From contig JAFLBR010000011.1 of assembly GCA_017303795.1 (NCBI GenBank), positions 1 to 64,000 of the forward strand: DNA of 64,000 nucleotides, read 5' to 3'. This DNA is from Cytophagales bacterium. Its GTDB lineage: Bacteria > Bacteroidota > Bacteroidia > Cytophagales > Cyclobacteriaceae. Numbering within the stretch: position 1 is the stretch's first letter; each line of letters begins with the position of its first letter. Made by a program: the position numbers and the translations under genes. This document shows, one piece after another, positions 44,958-53,252 of the stretch. The notes below the pieces were generated by a model. It did not search any database. It was not told the DNA's origin and saw only the letters and a list, made by a program, of their open reading frames with translations.

Positions 44958-46622
44958 ATGAAAATCGTTTTCTTTTTTTTGGGCATGATAAGCCTTACAC
45001 AGTTGGCGTGGGCTCAACCCACGCAACCCGAGCATACAAAAAAAACGCACGTAGATAGTGCAGGCAGATATTACCAGCAAGCCGCATTACCCGTTCTATT
45101 GTTCGTGGCGCCTTCGGCCGAGGCAAAACCTGTTCAACTGAAATCAGCCGATGGTAAGCCAATTTTTCTGGAAGGGCATGGTGTGCATACGCTCCGGCAT
45201 CACGATGTGGTTACCAATAGTGTTGATGCTTATTATTTGTATGCCGATGGAATAGCCCCGGTTACATCCATTCAACTTACAGACTCGCTCGCACAAACCA
45301 ATCTCAAAACTTTGTTTAAAAATAAAGTTGCGGTTTCGCTTAAGGCAACTGATGAAATGTCGGGTGTAGAAGCAATTTATTATTCGGTTAATAGTAGTGC
45401 CTACCAACCATACCAACCTATTGTATTAGGCGAAGGCAATTACAGCTACTATTATTATTCTGTTGACAAGACAGGCAATGCAGAAAAACCTCAGGTTCAA
45501 ACTTTTAAGGTCGATGCCTCGGCACCTAAAACATTCCATAATATTGTGGGAATATCTTCGCAGAAGGTAATCTCAACCGCTTCTACTATTTACTTAACCG
45601 CTACCGATTCTATGGGAGGGGTGGCTCAAACGTTTTATAAAATCGATAAAGAAAAATTCAAATTATATCCGGGCGGAAATATCGCGTTTCAACAATTGAC
45701 AGATGGTGAGCATACGCTAACGTATTACTCGGTTGATAATGTGGGCCACAAAGAAGCTGAAAAGTCGGTAAGTTTTTATTTTGATAAAACCGCACCCATT
45801 ATGTCGGCTGACGTGTTGGGTGATAAATTTTTAGTAGGAGAACGCGTCTATTTTTCTGGCCGAACCAAATTAAAACTCACAGCCATAGATAATAAATCTG
45901 GAATAAAAGAAGTAATGTATTCGATGAATAACGAGCCCTATCAGACTTATGCAGATCCCTTCTATCTGCCTAACAGATCGGGCATACATAATGTAAGGTA
46001 CTATGCCATTGATAACACCAACAATAAAGCAAACGACAACTTCGCACAGAGTATAGGTGTAATCTATCTTGATTTAACTGGCCCCGCTTTGGCTCACAGT
46101 TTTACAGGCCCAACATTTGTAAAAGCCGACACGGTATTGGTTAGTCAACAAACCAAAATTACGCTAACAGCAACCGATCCGGAATCGGGACTAAAGAAAA
46201 TTGCTTACAGTTTTGATAACGACCAAAATGAAACTCCCTATACAAACAAGCCACTGGAAGTTAAGCGGCACGGCCTTCATACATTAACCATTTTTGGTTA
46301 TGATAATGTGAATAATAAGAATATGAAATCGGTAATCTTCTTTTCAGATTCGCACGGCCCCGAAATTCATGAGCGATTTACAGTGGCCGCTGGTGCTGAA
46401 GGCAAGTATCCATCATACACCAACATTTATTTATCGGCCACCGATGCTGAGGTTGGCGCAGGTGAAATCTGGTATACCGTTAATGGTGGTAAGTCGCAAC
46501 TGTATGCGGCTCCAATTAAAGGCTTTGATAAGAACAAACATTACACGCTTAAAATAAAAGCACTCGATCTGCTTGGTAATGTTTCAGAGAAAACGGTGGA
46601 GTTTAAAACGGATCGGTACTAG
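44958..46622 (+). CDS. Exported OmpL47-like repeat protein
   Basis: A 554-aa protein with signal peptide (MKIVFFFLGMISLTQLAWAQ). From about residue 105 to the end it contains five or six repeats of about 90 residues, each with a pattern LKATDEMSGVEAIYYSVN, then a strand such as YSYYYYSVDKTGNAE and a linker with DxSxP (KVDASAPKTF). This is the OmpL47-type Ig-like repeat found in outer-surface proteins. It lies 13 bases after a TPR histidine kinase and is likely co-transcribed with it, so it may be the partner sensed by, or regulated through, that kinase; this is inference. Confidence 0.85.
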   Translation: MKIVFFFLGMISLTQLAWAQPTQPEHTKKTHVDSAGRYYQQAALPVLLFVAPSAEAKPVQLKSADGKPIFLEGHGVHTLRHHDVVTNSVDAYYLYADGIAPVTSIQLTDSLAQTNLKTLFKNKVAVSLKATDEMSGVEAIYYSVNSSAYQPYQPIVLGEGNYSYYYYSVDKTGNAEKPQVQTFKVDASAPKTFHNIVGISSQKVISTASTIYLTATDSMGGVAQTFYKIDKEKFKLYPGGNIAFQQLTDGEHTLTYYSVDNVGHKEAEKSVSFYFDKTAPIMSADVLGDKFLVGERVYFSGRTKLKLTAIDNKSGIKEVMYSMNNEPYQTYADPFYLPNRSGIHNVRYYAIDNTNNKANDNFAQSIGVIYLDLTGPALAHSFTGPTFVKADTVLVSQQTKITLTATDPESGLKKIAYSFDNDQNETPYTNKPLEVKRHGLHTLTIFGYDNVNNKNMKSVIFFSDSHGPEIHERFTVAAGAEGKYPSYTNIYLSATDAEVGAGEIWYTVNGGKSQLYAAPIKGFDKNKHYTLKIKALDLLGNVSEKTVEFKTDRY

Positions 46623-46628
46623 CAAAGC

Positions 46629-47249
46629 TCAAAGCCGCACGTAATTGCTCTCATCTTCTTGTTCGGGTAACTCAAACACCTCGGTTAAATCTATGGTTAG
46701 TCCGGGTAAAGTTTTAGGCTGTACATTATCAGTCCGTACATAAGGTTTTAGAATGCCTTCGTATTTTCCCATATCGTTTAGCGTGTAAACCAAAACGGTT
46801 TGCTCGCCAGGGTGTACCACCCAATATTCATTTACTCCGGCTTCTTCGTAAACTTCAAATTTTTCGTTCAGGTCTTTTGCCGAAGTGTGCTTCGATAGAA
46901 TTTCAATTACCCAATCGGGCGCACCCAAACAACCACGCTTATCAATTTTGGTTGGGTCGCAAATCACACAAATGTCGGGTTGTACTACAGTTATAATATC
47001 TTCATTGGCTTTGCTCTTTCGGGGAAGGCGAACATCAAAGGGGGCTGAGAATACTTCGCATTTTTTCTTCTTCAGAAAATATTTGATGAAGCCGAATAAA
47101 TTGCCGGAAATTCTTTGATGCCTTGACGTAGGCGCTGGAGACATTTTATAAATCTTGCCCCGGATTAACTCTACCATTTCGGGCAAATCCCATTTCAAAT
47201 AATCGGCATACGTGTAACTAAGACTTAAATCCGGCTCCTCTGCTTTCAT
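46629..47249 (-). CDS. Uma2 family protein (PD-(D/E)XK fold)
   Basis: A 206-aa DUF820/Uma2 protein with restriction-endonuclease fold. Signatures are DYLKWDLPEMVELIRGKIYK with MSPAPTSRHQRISGNL, AFDVRL-like FSAPFDVRLPRKSK, VVQPDICVICDPTKID (catalytic Asp), and GAPDWVIEILSKHTS (Glu and Lys region). Uma2 genes are often multicopy in Bacteroidota and cyanobacteria; their role is not established. It is divergent from ileS, with a heptamer repeat tract between. Confidence 0.88.
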   Translation of the reverse strand: MKAEEPDLSLSYTYADYLKWDLPEMVELIRGKIYKMSPAPTSRHQRISGNLFGFIKYFLKKKKCEVFSAPFDVRLPRKSKANEDIITVVQPDICVICDPTKIDKRGCLGAPDWVIEILSKHTSAKDLNEKFEVYEEAGVNEYWVVHPGEQTVLVYTLNDMGKYEGILKPYVRTDNVQPKTLPGLTIDLTEVFELPEQEDESNYVRL

Positions 47250-47272
47250 ACATTAAAATTAACACACCTCTT

Positions 47273-47349
47273 CCAATCCTCAATGCCAATTACCCAATGC
47301 CTGATACCCCAATCCCTAATGCCTAATTCCCTTCTTCCCAATCCCCAAA
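47273..47349. repeat. Heptamer repeat tract upstream of ileS
   Basis: About ten consecutive 7-base units of consensus YMAATNC run from 47273: CCAATCC, TCAATGC, CAATTAC, CCAATGC, CTGATAC, then (after a one-base shift) CCAATCC, CTAATGC, CTAATTC, followed by degenerate C-rich units to 47349. They fill most of the gap between the divergent Uma2 and ileS genes, so any ileS promoter must lie within or just after the tract. Confidence 0.75.
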
Positions 47350-47382
47350 ATGTCCTAAATTGCGGCCTTATTTTGGGTAACC

Positions 47383-50300
47383 GTGAGTAAATACAGAGAA
47401 ACAAAAGACCTTAATCTGGCCCTTGTGGCCACTGAAATACTCGAATTCTGGAAAAAAGAGAAAATTTTTGAGAAGTCGGTAAGCGTGCGCGAAGGTGCCG
47501 AGACTTTTACCTTCTATGAAGGCCCGCCATCGGCCAACGGAACACCAGGTATTCACCACGTAATGGCCCGCACGGTAAAAGATATTTTCTGCCGCTTTAA
47601 AACGTTGCAAGGCTACCAGGTAAAACGCAAAGGTGGCTGGGATACACACGGCCTGCCGGTAGAGCTACAAGTTGAAAAGGAGCTCGGCATTACCAAAGAC
47701 GATATCGGTAAGAAAATCTCTATTGAAGACTATAACAAGAAGTGCCGCGAAACGGTGATGAAGTATAAGGATCAATGGGATGACCTGACCACTAAAATGG
47801 GGTATTGGGTTGACCTTGAAAATCCGTACATCACATACAAGAAAGAATACATTGAATCGCTGTGGTGGATATTGAAGCAATTGTACGATAAACAATTGTT
47901 GTATAAAGGTTATACTATTCAACCATACTCACCGGCAGCGGGCACCGGGTTAAGTTCGCACGAGTTGAATTTACCCGGCACTTACAAAGATGTAAAAGAT
48001 ACCACCGTTGTAGCGCAGTTTAAAGTGAAGCGCGATGCGAAGTCGGAGTTTTTATCAAATACAGACAAAGAAACATTTATTCTTGCCTGGACAACTACCC
48101 CGTGGACGCTTCCATCGAACACGGCTTTAGCAGTTGGTGAGAAGATTAAATATGTTCAGGTTAATACGTTTAATCCTTATACTCTCCAGCCAGTTAGTGT
48201 AGTGTTGGCTAAAGACCTTCTTGGCAAATATTTTTCCGACAAGAATAAAGATTTGAAGCTGGAAGATTATAAAGCGGGTGATAAAGCAATTCCATTCGCA
48301 ATTGTGCAGGAGTTTACCGGTAAACAATTGCTGGGTATAAGCTACGAACAACTAATGCCATACATTCAACCGTTCTACGATGCTGACAAAGCGTTTCAGG
48401 TAATTGCCGGAGATTTTGTTACTACCGAAGATGGAACGGGTGTGGTGCACATTTCGCCAACCTTTGGTGCCGATGACTTTCGTGCGGCTAAACAAAATGG
48501 AGTACCCGCACTTACTATTAAAGACGAAGGCGGCAATGAAGTACCAACCGTTGACCGCAAAGGAAAATTTATTAACCAGATTGGTGAAGGTTTAAAAGCC
48601 GGTGTGGCCAAGTACAACATCAAAACACACAAGTCGCTTGGTGCAGATGATTTTTACGTAAAGAATTATACTAACGAAGATGAGAGCCACGCGGATTATA
48701 AAAATACCGATGTCATCATCTCTATTATTCTGAAAGAAGAAAACAAAGCTTTTAAAGTAGAGAAGTACGAACATACTTATCCGCATTGCTGGCGTACCGA
48801 TAAGCCCGTGTTGTATTATCCGCTGGATAGTTGGTTCATCAAAACTACCGCGTTGAAAGACAAAATGGTTGCGCTGAACAAAACCATTAACTGGAAACCG
48901 GAAAGTACGGGCACCGGTCGTTTTGGTAACTGGTTAGAAAATCTGGTGGACTGGAACTTGTCGCGCTCGCGCTATTGGGGAACACCACTTCCAATCTGGC
49001 GCACTAAAGATGGTAAAGAGGAAATTTGTATTGGTTCGCAGGCTGAGCTTAAAGCAGAAGTAGAGAAGTCGGTGAAGGCGGGTCTTATGCAAGCAGCAAT
49101 GGTCCATGGTCCATGGTCCATGGACTTGCACCGCCCGTATGTTGATGAAATTATTCTGGTAAGCAGCAAAGGCGAACCGATGTATCGCGAAGCTGACCTG
49201 ATTGATGTGTGGTTCGATAGTGGCGCCATGCCGTATGCACAGTGGCATTTTCCATTCGAGAATAAAGATATTTTTGAAAAGAGTTACCCGGCTGATTTTA
49301 TTGCCGAAGGTGTGGATCAAACCCGTGGTTGGTTTTTTACTTTGCACGCCATTGCAGTGATGCTAAGCGAAAGCAGTGACGAAATAAAAGCGGTTAACAA
49401 GAGAGTGGGTAATGGTGGAGTTTCATTTAAAAATGTAATCTCCAATGGCTTGGTGCTTGATAAGAGCGGTAACAAAATGAGCAAGAGCAAAGGCAACGTA
49501 GTAAATCCATTCGATGCCCTTGCTAAATATGGCCCCGATGTAGTGCGATGGTATATGATGGAGAACGCACCACCGTGGGATAACCTTAAGTTCGATTTTG
49601 CCGGAGTAGAGGAAACACAACGCAGGTTCTTCGGAACTCTCATCAATACGTATTCATTCTTTGTGTTGTATGCCAACATTGATGGTTTTGTAAAAGATGA
49701 AATGAACAATGTTCCGTTCGATGAATTGTCTCCACTTGATAAATGGATCATCACCAAAGAGCAATCGCTTATTGAAGAAGTGATTGCTGCGTATGCGGAT
49801 TATGAACCTACCAAAGCTGCGCGCGCTATTCAGGAATTTGTAAACGATCATTTATCCAACTGGTATGTTCGCTTAAATCGCAAACGTTTCTGGCAACCAT
49901 CCTCCGCTAAAGCTTCGGATGGCAAGCCAGCATCCGCTAAAGTTTTTGATGGCGCGCCTGTTGAACTTTCGTTAGATAAAAAAGCGGCTTACGAAACTTT
50001 GTACGAATGTTTGATGGTAACGGCCCAGTTAATGGCGCCTATCGCTCCATTCTTCAGCGAGTGGTTGTACAAAAACTTAACAGATAATATTCGCCAGAAG
50101 GCAAAACAGTTTAATACCCCTTTAAAGTACGAATCTGTTCATCACACACTGTTAACAAAACCTGAAGGAAACCGCAAGGATGAAGAGTTAGAGAAGTCGA
50201 TGGACTATGCGCAACGCATTTGTTCTTTGGTACACTCGCTTCGCAAAAACAGTAAAGTAAAAGTGCGCACCCCGCTGCAAAAGGTATTGTTGCCGGTGTT

Positions 50301-50916
50301 GGACGAAAAATTTGCAGCGCGTGTAAAAAGTGTGGAGGCGATTATCAAAGCAGAAGTAAACGTAAAAGAGATTCAGTACATAGACGATGCTTCGGGGCTG
50401 TTGGTAAAAAAAGTAAAACCCAACTTTGCCAAACTGGGTAAACAGTACGGTTCTAAAATGAAAGAGGTTTCGGCTGTGATCAATACTTTTAATCAAGCCG
50501 ATATTCAAGCAATTGAAAAGCAAGGGAAACTAAGCAAAGATGGATTTGATCTGGTGTTAGATGATGTTCTTATTTCTTCAGAAGACATTCCAGGTTGGTC
50601 GGTAGCCTCTGAAAATGGTTTAACCGTTGCATTGGATATTACGTTAACGGATGAGTTGAAGCGCGAAGGCATTGCCCGCGATTTTGTAAACCGCGTACAA
50701 AACCTGCGTAAGGATATGGGCCTTGAAGTATTGGATAAAATTTCGATTGAGGTTGAGAATAATGGTGAGTTTGTTACTGCCGCTTTGGCAGAACATCAAG
50801 CCTACATCCAAACCGAGACGCAGGCACTTTTCATGGAGTTGAAAGAAAAAGTATCTGATTCCACGGAAGTGGAAATGGACGAGTACAATATTAAGTTGAA
50901 GATTTCAGTAAACTGA
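47383..50916 (+). CDS. ileS: Isoleucyl-tRNA synthetase with GIHH motif
   Basis: A 1177-aa class I synthetase with GTG start. It charges tRNA-Ile and edits misactivated valine. The motif normally reading HIGH reads GIHH here (residues 56-59, in SANGTPGIHHVMARTVKD), with the context RRKGGWDTHGLPVE-type editing-side sequence intact (VKRKGGWDTHGLPVELQVEK). KMSKS is present (NKMSKSKGN). A CP1 editing domain, anticodon-binding domain and C-terminal extension follow. Two unusual tandem repeats lie in the chain: ATGGTCC heptamers at residues 573-581 and a 30-bp repeat at 841-857, both in frame and probably insertions. Length exceeds that of enterobacterial IleRS (about 940) and fits the large IleRS2-type form. 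lspA follows after 15 bases. Confidence 0.95.
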   Translation: MSKYRETKDLNLALVATEILEFWKKEKIFEKSVSVREGAETFTFYEGPPSANGTPGIHHVMARTVKDIFCRFKTLQGYQVKRKGGWDTHGLPVELQVEKELGITKDDIGKKISIEDYNKKCRETVMKYKDQWDDLTTKMGYWVDLENPYITYKKEYIESLWWILKQLYDKQLLYKGYTIQPYSPAAGTGLSSHELNLPGTYKDVKDTTVVAQFKVKRDAKSEFLSNTDKETFILAWTTTPWTLPSNTALAVGEKIKYVQVNTFNPYTLQPVSVVLAKDLLGKYFSDKNKDLKLEDYKAGDKAIPFAIVQEFTGKQLLGISYEQLMPYIQPFYDADKAFQVIAGDFVTTEDGTGVVHISPTFGADDFRAAKQNGVPALTIKDEGGNEVPTVDRKGKFINQIGEGLKAGVAKYNIKTHKSLGADDFYVKNYTNEDESHADYKNTDVIISIILKEENKAFKVEKYEHTYPHCWRTDKPVLYYPLDSWFIKTTALKDKMVALNKTINWKPESTGTGRFGNWLENLVDWNLSRSRYWGTPLPIWRTKDGKEEICIGSQAELKAEVEKSVKAGLMQAAMVHGPWSMDLHRPYVDEIILVSSKGEPMYREADLIDVWFDSGAMPYAQWHFPFENKDIFEKSYPADFIAEGVDQTRGWFFTLHAIAVMLSESSDEIKAVNKRVGNGGVSFKNVISNGLVLDKSGNKMSKSKGNVVNPFDALAKYGPDVVRWYMMENAPPWDNLKFDFAGVEETQRRFFGTLINTYSFFVLYANIDGFVKDEMNNVPFDELSPLDKWIITKEQSLIEEVIAAYADYEPTKAARAIQEFVNDHLSNWYVRLNRKRFWQPSSAKASDGKPASAKVFDGAPVELSLDKKAAYETLYECLMVTAQLMAPIAPFFSEWLYKNLTDNIRQKAKQFNTPLKYESVHHTLLTKPEGNRKDEELEKSMDYAQRICSLVHSLRKNSKVKVRTPLQKVLLPVLDEKFAARVKSVEAIIKAEVNVKEIQYIDDASGLLVKKVKPNFAKLGKQYGSKMKEVSAVINTFNQADIQAIEKQGKLSKDGFDLVLDDVLISSEDIPGWSVASENGLTVALDITLTDELKREGIARDFVNRVQNLRKDMGLEVLDKISIEVENNGEFVTAALAEHQAYIQTETQALFMELKEKVSDSTEVEMDEYNIKLKISVN
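49099..49126 (+). repeat. In-frame heptamer repeat inside ileS
   Basis: Three exact ATGGTCC units (49099-49119) plus ATGGACT (49120-49126). Three units make 21 bases, exactly seven codons, so the reading frame is kept (MVHGPWSMD, residues 573-581). Confidence 0.9.
49903..49962 (+). repeat. In-frame 30-bp tandem repeat inside ileS
   Basis: TCCGCTAAAGCTTCGGATGG (49903-49922) recurs 30 bases later as TCCGCTAAAGTTTTTGATGG (49933-49952). The copies encode SAKASDG and SAKVFDG (residues 841-847 and 851-857), ten residues apart. Confidence 0.85.
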
Positions 50917-50931
50917 CGAGAAAAGATTCTG

Positions 50932-51600
50932 ATGAAGTACGCAAAGTATTTTTTAATTGCACTGGTGGTAATAGCCATTGATCAAACCAGTAAGTTGTTG
51001 GTGTACCATAATATGTATATCCACCAGGAAATAAATGTGCTGGGTACCTGGTTCCGCTTGCATTATTTACTAAACCCCGGAATGGCGTTTGGCATTAGGT
51101 GGGAGAGTGAGTTTGGTAAACTGGCGCTAACTATTTTTCGGATTTGCGCCATGGTTGGGATTAGTTACTACATGGTGAAGATGGTACAGAAAAGTGCGCA
51201 CACCGGTTTTCTGATTTGTCTTGCGCTGATTCTGGGTGGCGCAATCGGTAATGTAATTGACAGTACTTTTTATGGTGTGTATTTAAACAACGCACCATTA
51301 GGTGTACCTACTCCTTGGTTTCATGGGCAGGTTATTGATATGTTATATTTCCCCTTGTTCCATTTTCAATGGCCCGCGTGGGTGCCGGGTGTGGGTGGCA
51401 ATTACTTTGAGTTTTTTAGCCCGGTGTTTAACATTGCCGATTCGTCTATATTTATTGGCGTAGTGATTATTCTGTTTTCGCAGAAACGATTTTTCAAAGA
51501 AGAGTTGAAGGAAACCGAACCAACTTCAGGACCTAATCAGATTCTGACTTCGGAGCCTGCTGCAACTGGTACGGAGAATTCTTCAGCACCGGTTGAATAA
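50932..51600 (+). CDS. lspA: Lipoprotein signal peptidase II
   Basis: A 222-aa aspartic membrane protease that cleaves the signal peptide of prolipoproteins after diacylglyceryl modification. Four membrane helices are visible, with the catalytic aspartates in IGNVIDSTFYG and FNIADSSIFIG, and the conserved N-terminal AIDQTSKLLV. It is longer than the enterobacterial enzyme (about 165) because of a loop between helices 3 and 4 and a polar C-terminal tail, as in other Bacteroidota. The many lipoprotein genes in this window are its likely substrates. It follows ileS, a frequent pairing in bacteria. Confidence 0.95.
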   Translation: MKYAKYFLIALVVIAIDQTSKLLVYHNMYIHQEINVLGTWFRLHYLLNPGMAFGIRWESEFGKLALTIFRICAMVGISYYMVKMVQKSAHTGFLICLALILGGAIGNVIDSTFYGVYLNNAPLGVPTPWFHGQVIDMLYFPLFHFQWPAWVPGVGGNYFEFFSPVFNIADSSIFIGVVIILFSQKRFFKEELKETEPTSGPNQILTSEPAATGTENSSAPVE

Positions 51601-51673
51601 TTTTTATGCCGATGGCAGATGGTAATTATGCCAATGGGTTGTTATTGTGCGCAGATAAAACGACCTTTTCTCT

Positions 51674-53200
51674 ATGAAGAAAGCATCAGCCAAACGTATT
51701 CCGAAAGAGATTCTCGATTTGATTCGCGAGCAACTTGCACGCACTGGTTTTCACGAATCGGTTGGTACCGGACGCTGGAGTTTTATCCATGGCTTGCAGA
51801 AGGCAGTTAAAGATTTTGTAAAAAGTACTTCTTCACTCGATCCGCAACTATCACTGGCTTATCCGCAAGGGCCATCAGAAGATTTGTTGCGCAGAGCATT
51901 TAATTTAAAGAGTCCGCCAGGAGCAACCCAATCGCTACGCAATTTACTGGCCCTGTTTGCCACACAAAATCAGCACGACTGGAACACTTTGATTAATGAT
52001 CGCTTTGCAGATAAATTCAAAACCCTGTTGGATGCTGGCGATGAAGATGCTGTAGAGCAAGAACCCGCAAAAGCAATTGACACCGATAATGTAGATTCGT
52101 TTGCTGCGAAAATAGCTAATGTGCTGTTGGAAAAACTCTCGAAGAAAGAGTTAGACCTGATCAAAGAGCAGATGGATGATGAGCAGGCTCGCACCAACGA
52201 AGATATGATTGACGGATTGTATGTGCCTTCACTCAACGATCCATCCAAACCTGAATTTCCTCCGCGTCCGTTTTATGAACCACGCTTTCCGGCATCCAAT
52301 ACGTTCAGAATTGATGTTCCGGGGTTCACCAATGTTTGGTTGAAAGATGAAAGCACCAATCCAACAGGTACACACAAAGCCCGCATGGCATGGGAGGTCT
52401 TGATTAAATCGAAACGGTATAACATCAAAGAAGTATCCATTATTTCATCGGGAAGTGCTGCAGCAGCCATTCAACATTTTTTCAATTTGTATAAGGTAAA
52501 TACCAAATTGAAAGTGTTGATGGATAATCGCATCAGCGCAAACATTAAGGAATCGTTGCGGCAAATGGGTTGCGAGGTGTATGAAACAGATTTAAGTGCT
52601 CAATCCCTTACGGGGAAAGAAATTAAAGAACTAACCAACAACAAGGAAGGTATTGATATTACGTATCGCGAAATTCTGGATCGGTTTAATGATAATTATT
52701 ATGACTGGCTTTCGTACGAAGTGCTGAATGAAAATCCGGCTTATTGTTTTGTGCCTTTTGGTACAGGCGATTTGTTTGTGAATATTTTAATTATTGCCGA
52801 ACGTGAATTCAACAACAGTATTTACAAACACGATCCACGTTTTCTGGGTGACATTAAAAAAATTAACGACTGTAATTTTTTAGGGGCTACTACCCGCGAT
52901 GCCAACTCACGATTAGATAAACTGTTTTCGTATTACCTGCCTTCACTCGATGATTATCAGTTTTATATTAATTCACTCATTCAGAACGAACGCATCGGCA
53001 ACCTTTCAGGGATATTGGATGTGGATGAAAATTTTGTGGAGGAAGCCTTGGAGATAGCAAAGAAACATTCTATTCGTTGCGAGCCTTCGGGTGTGGCCGG
53101 GCTTGCCTTGTTATTGCAGATGCGTGATGAAGTTCCAAAAGATGAAAAAATTCTGATCATCAATACGGGGTCAACGATTTATCCGGGGAAGATTGGTTAG
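51674..53200 (+). CDS. Fold-type II PLP enzyme with N-terminal extension
   Basis: A 508-aa protein. Residues from about 205 form a PLP-dependent domain of the threonine synthase/diaminopropionate ammonia-lyase class: TNVWLKDESTNPTGTHKARM with the PLP lysine at about 235. Two sites deviate from the family: the usual SxGNxG asparagine loop reads ISSGSAAAAIQ, and the phosphate-binding glycine loop reads FVPFGTGDLFVN. The first 200 residues are an unrecognised, mostly helical extension with charged coiled-coil-like stretches. The C-terminus closes with LIINTGSTIYPG. Substrate and reaction cannot be assigned; it may be an enzyme of amino acid beta- or gamma-elimination or a divergent synthase. It lies downstream of lspA by 73 bases. 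Confidence 0.8.
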   Translation: MKKASAKRIPKEILDLIREQLARTGFHESVGTGRWSFIHGLQKAVKDFVKSTSSLDPQLSLAYPQGPSEDLLRRAFNLKSPPGATQSLRNLLALFATQNQHDWNTLINDRFADKFKTLLDAGDEDAVEQEPAKAIDTDNVDSFAAKIANVLLEKLSKKELDLIKEQMDDEQARTNEDMIDGLYVPSLNDPSKPEFPPRPFYEPRFPASNTFRIDVPGFTNVWLKDESTNPTGTHKARMAWEVLIKSKRYNIKEVSIISSGSAAAAIQHFFNLYKVNTKLKVLMDNRISANIKESLRQMGCEVYETDLSAQSLTGKEIKELTNNKEGIDITYREILDRFNDNYYDWLSYEVLNENPAYCFVPFGTGDLFVNILIIAEREFNNSIYKHDPRFLGDIKKINDCNFLGATTRDANSRLDKLFSYYLPSLDDYQFYINSLIQNERIGNLSGILDVDENFVEEALEIAKKHSIRCEPSGVAGLALLLQMRDEVPKDEKILIINTGSTIYPGKIG

Positions 53201-53252
53201 ACTATCTCAAAAACTAAGAGTGATTGTCATGAAGGTCTCGCATAAGGCGGGA

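Noticed and set aside
48934-49347. A 137-codon minus-strand frame opposite ileS
   Set aside because: The plus strand is clearly IleRS across this part, including KMSKS-side sequence; the antisense frame has no features.
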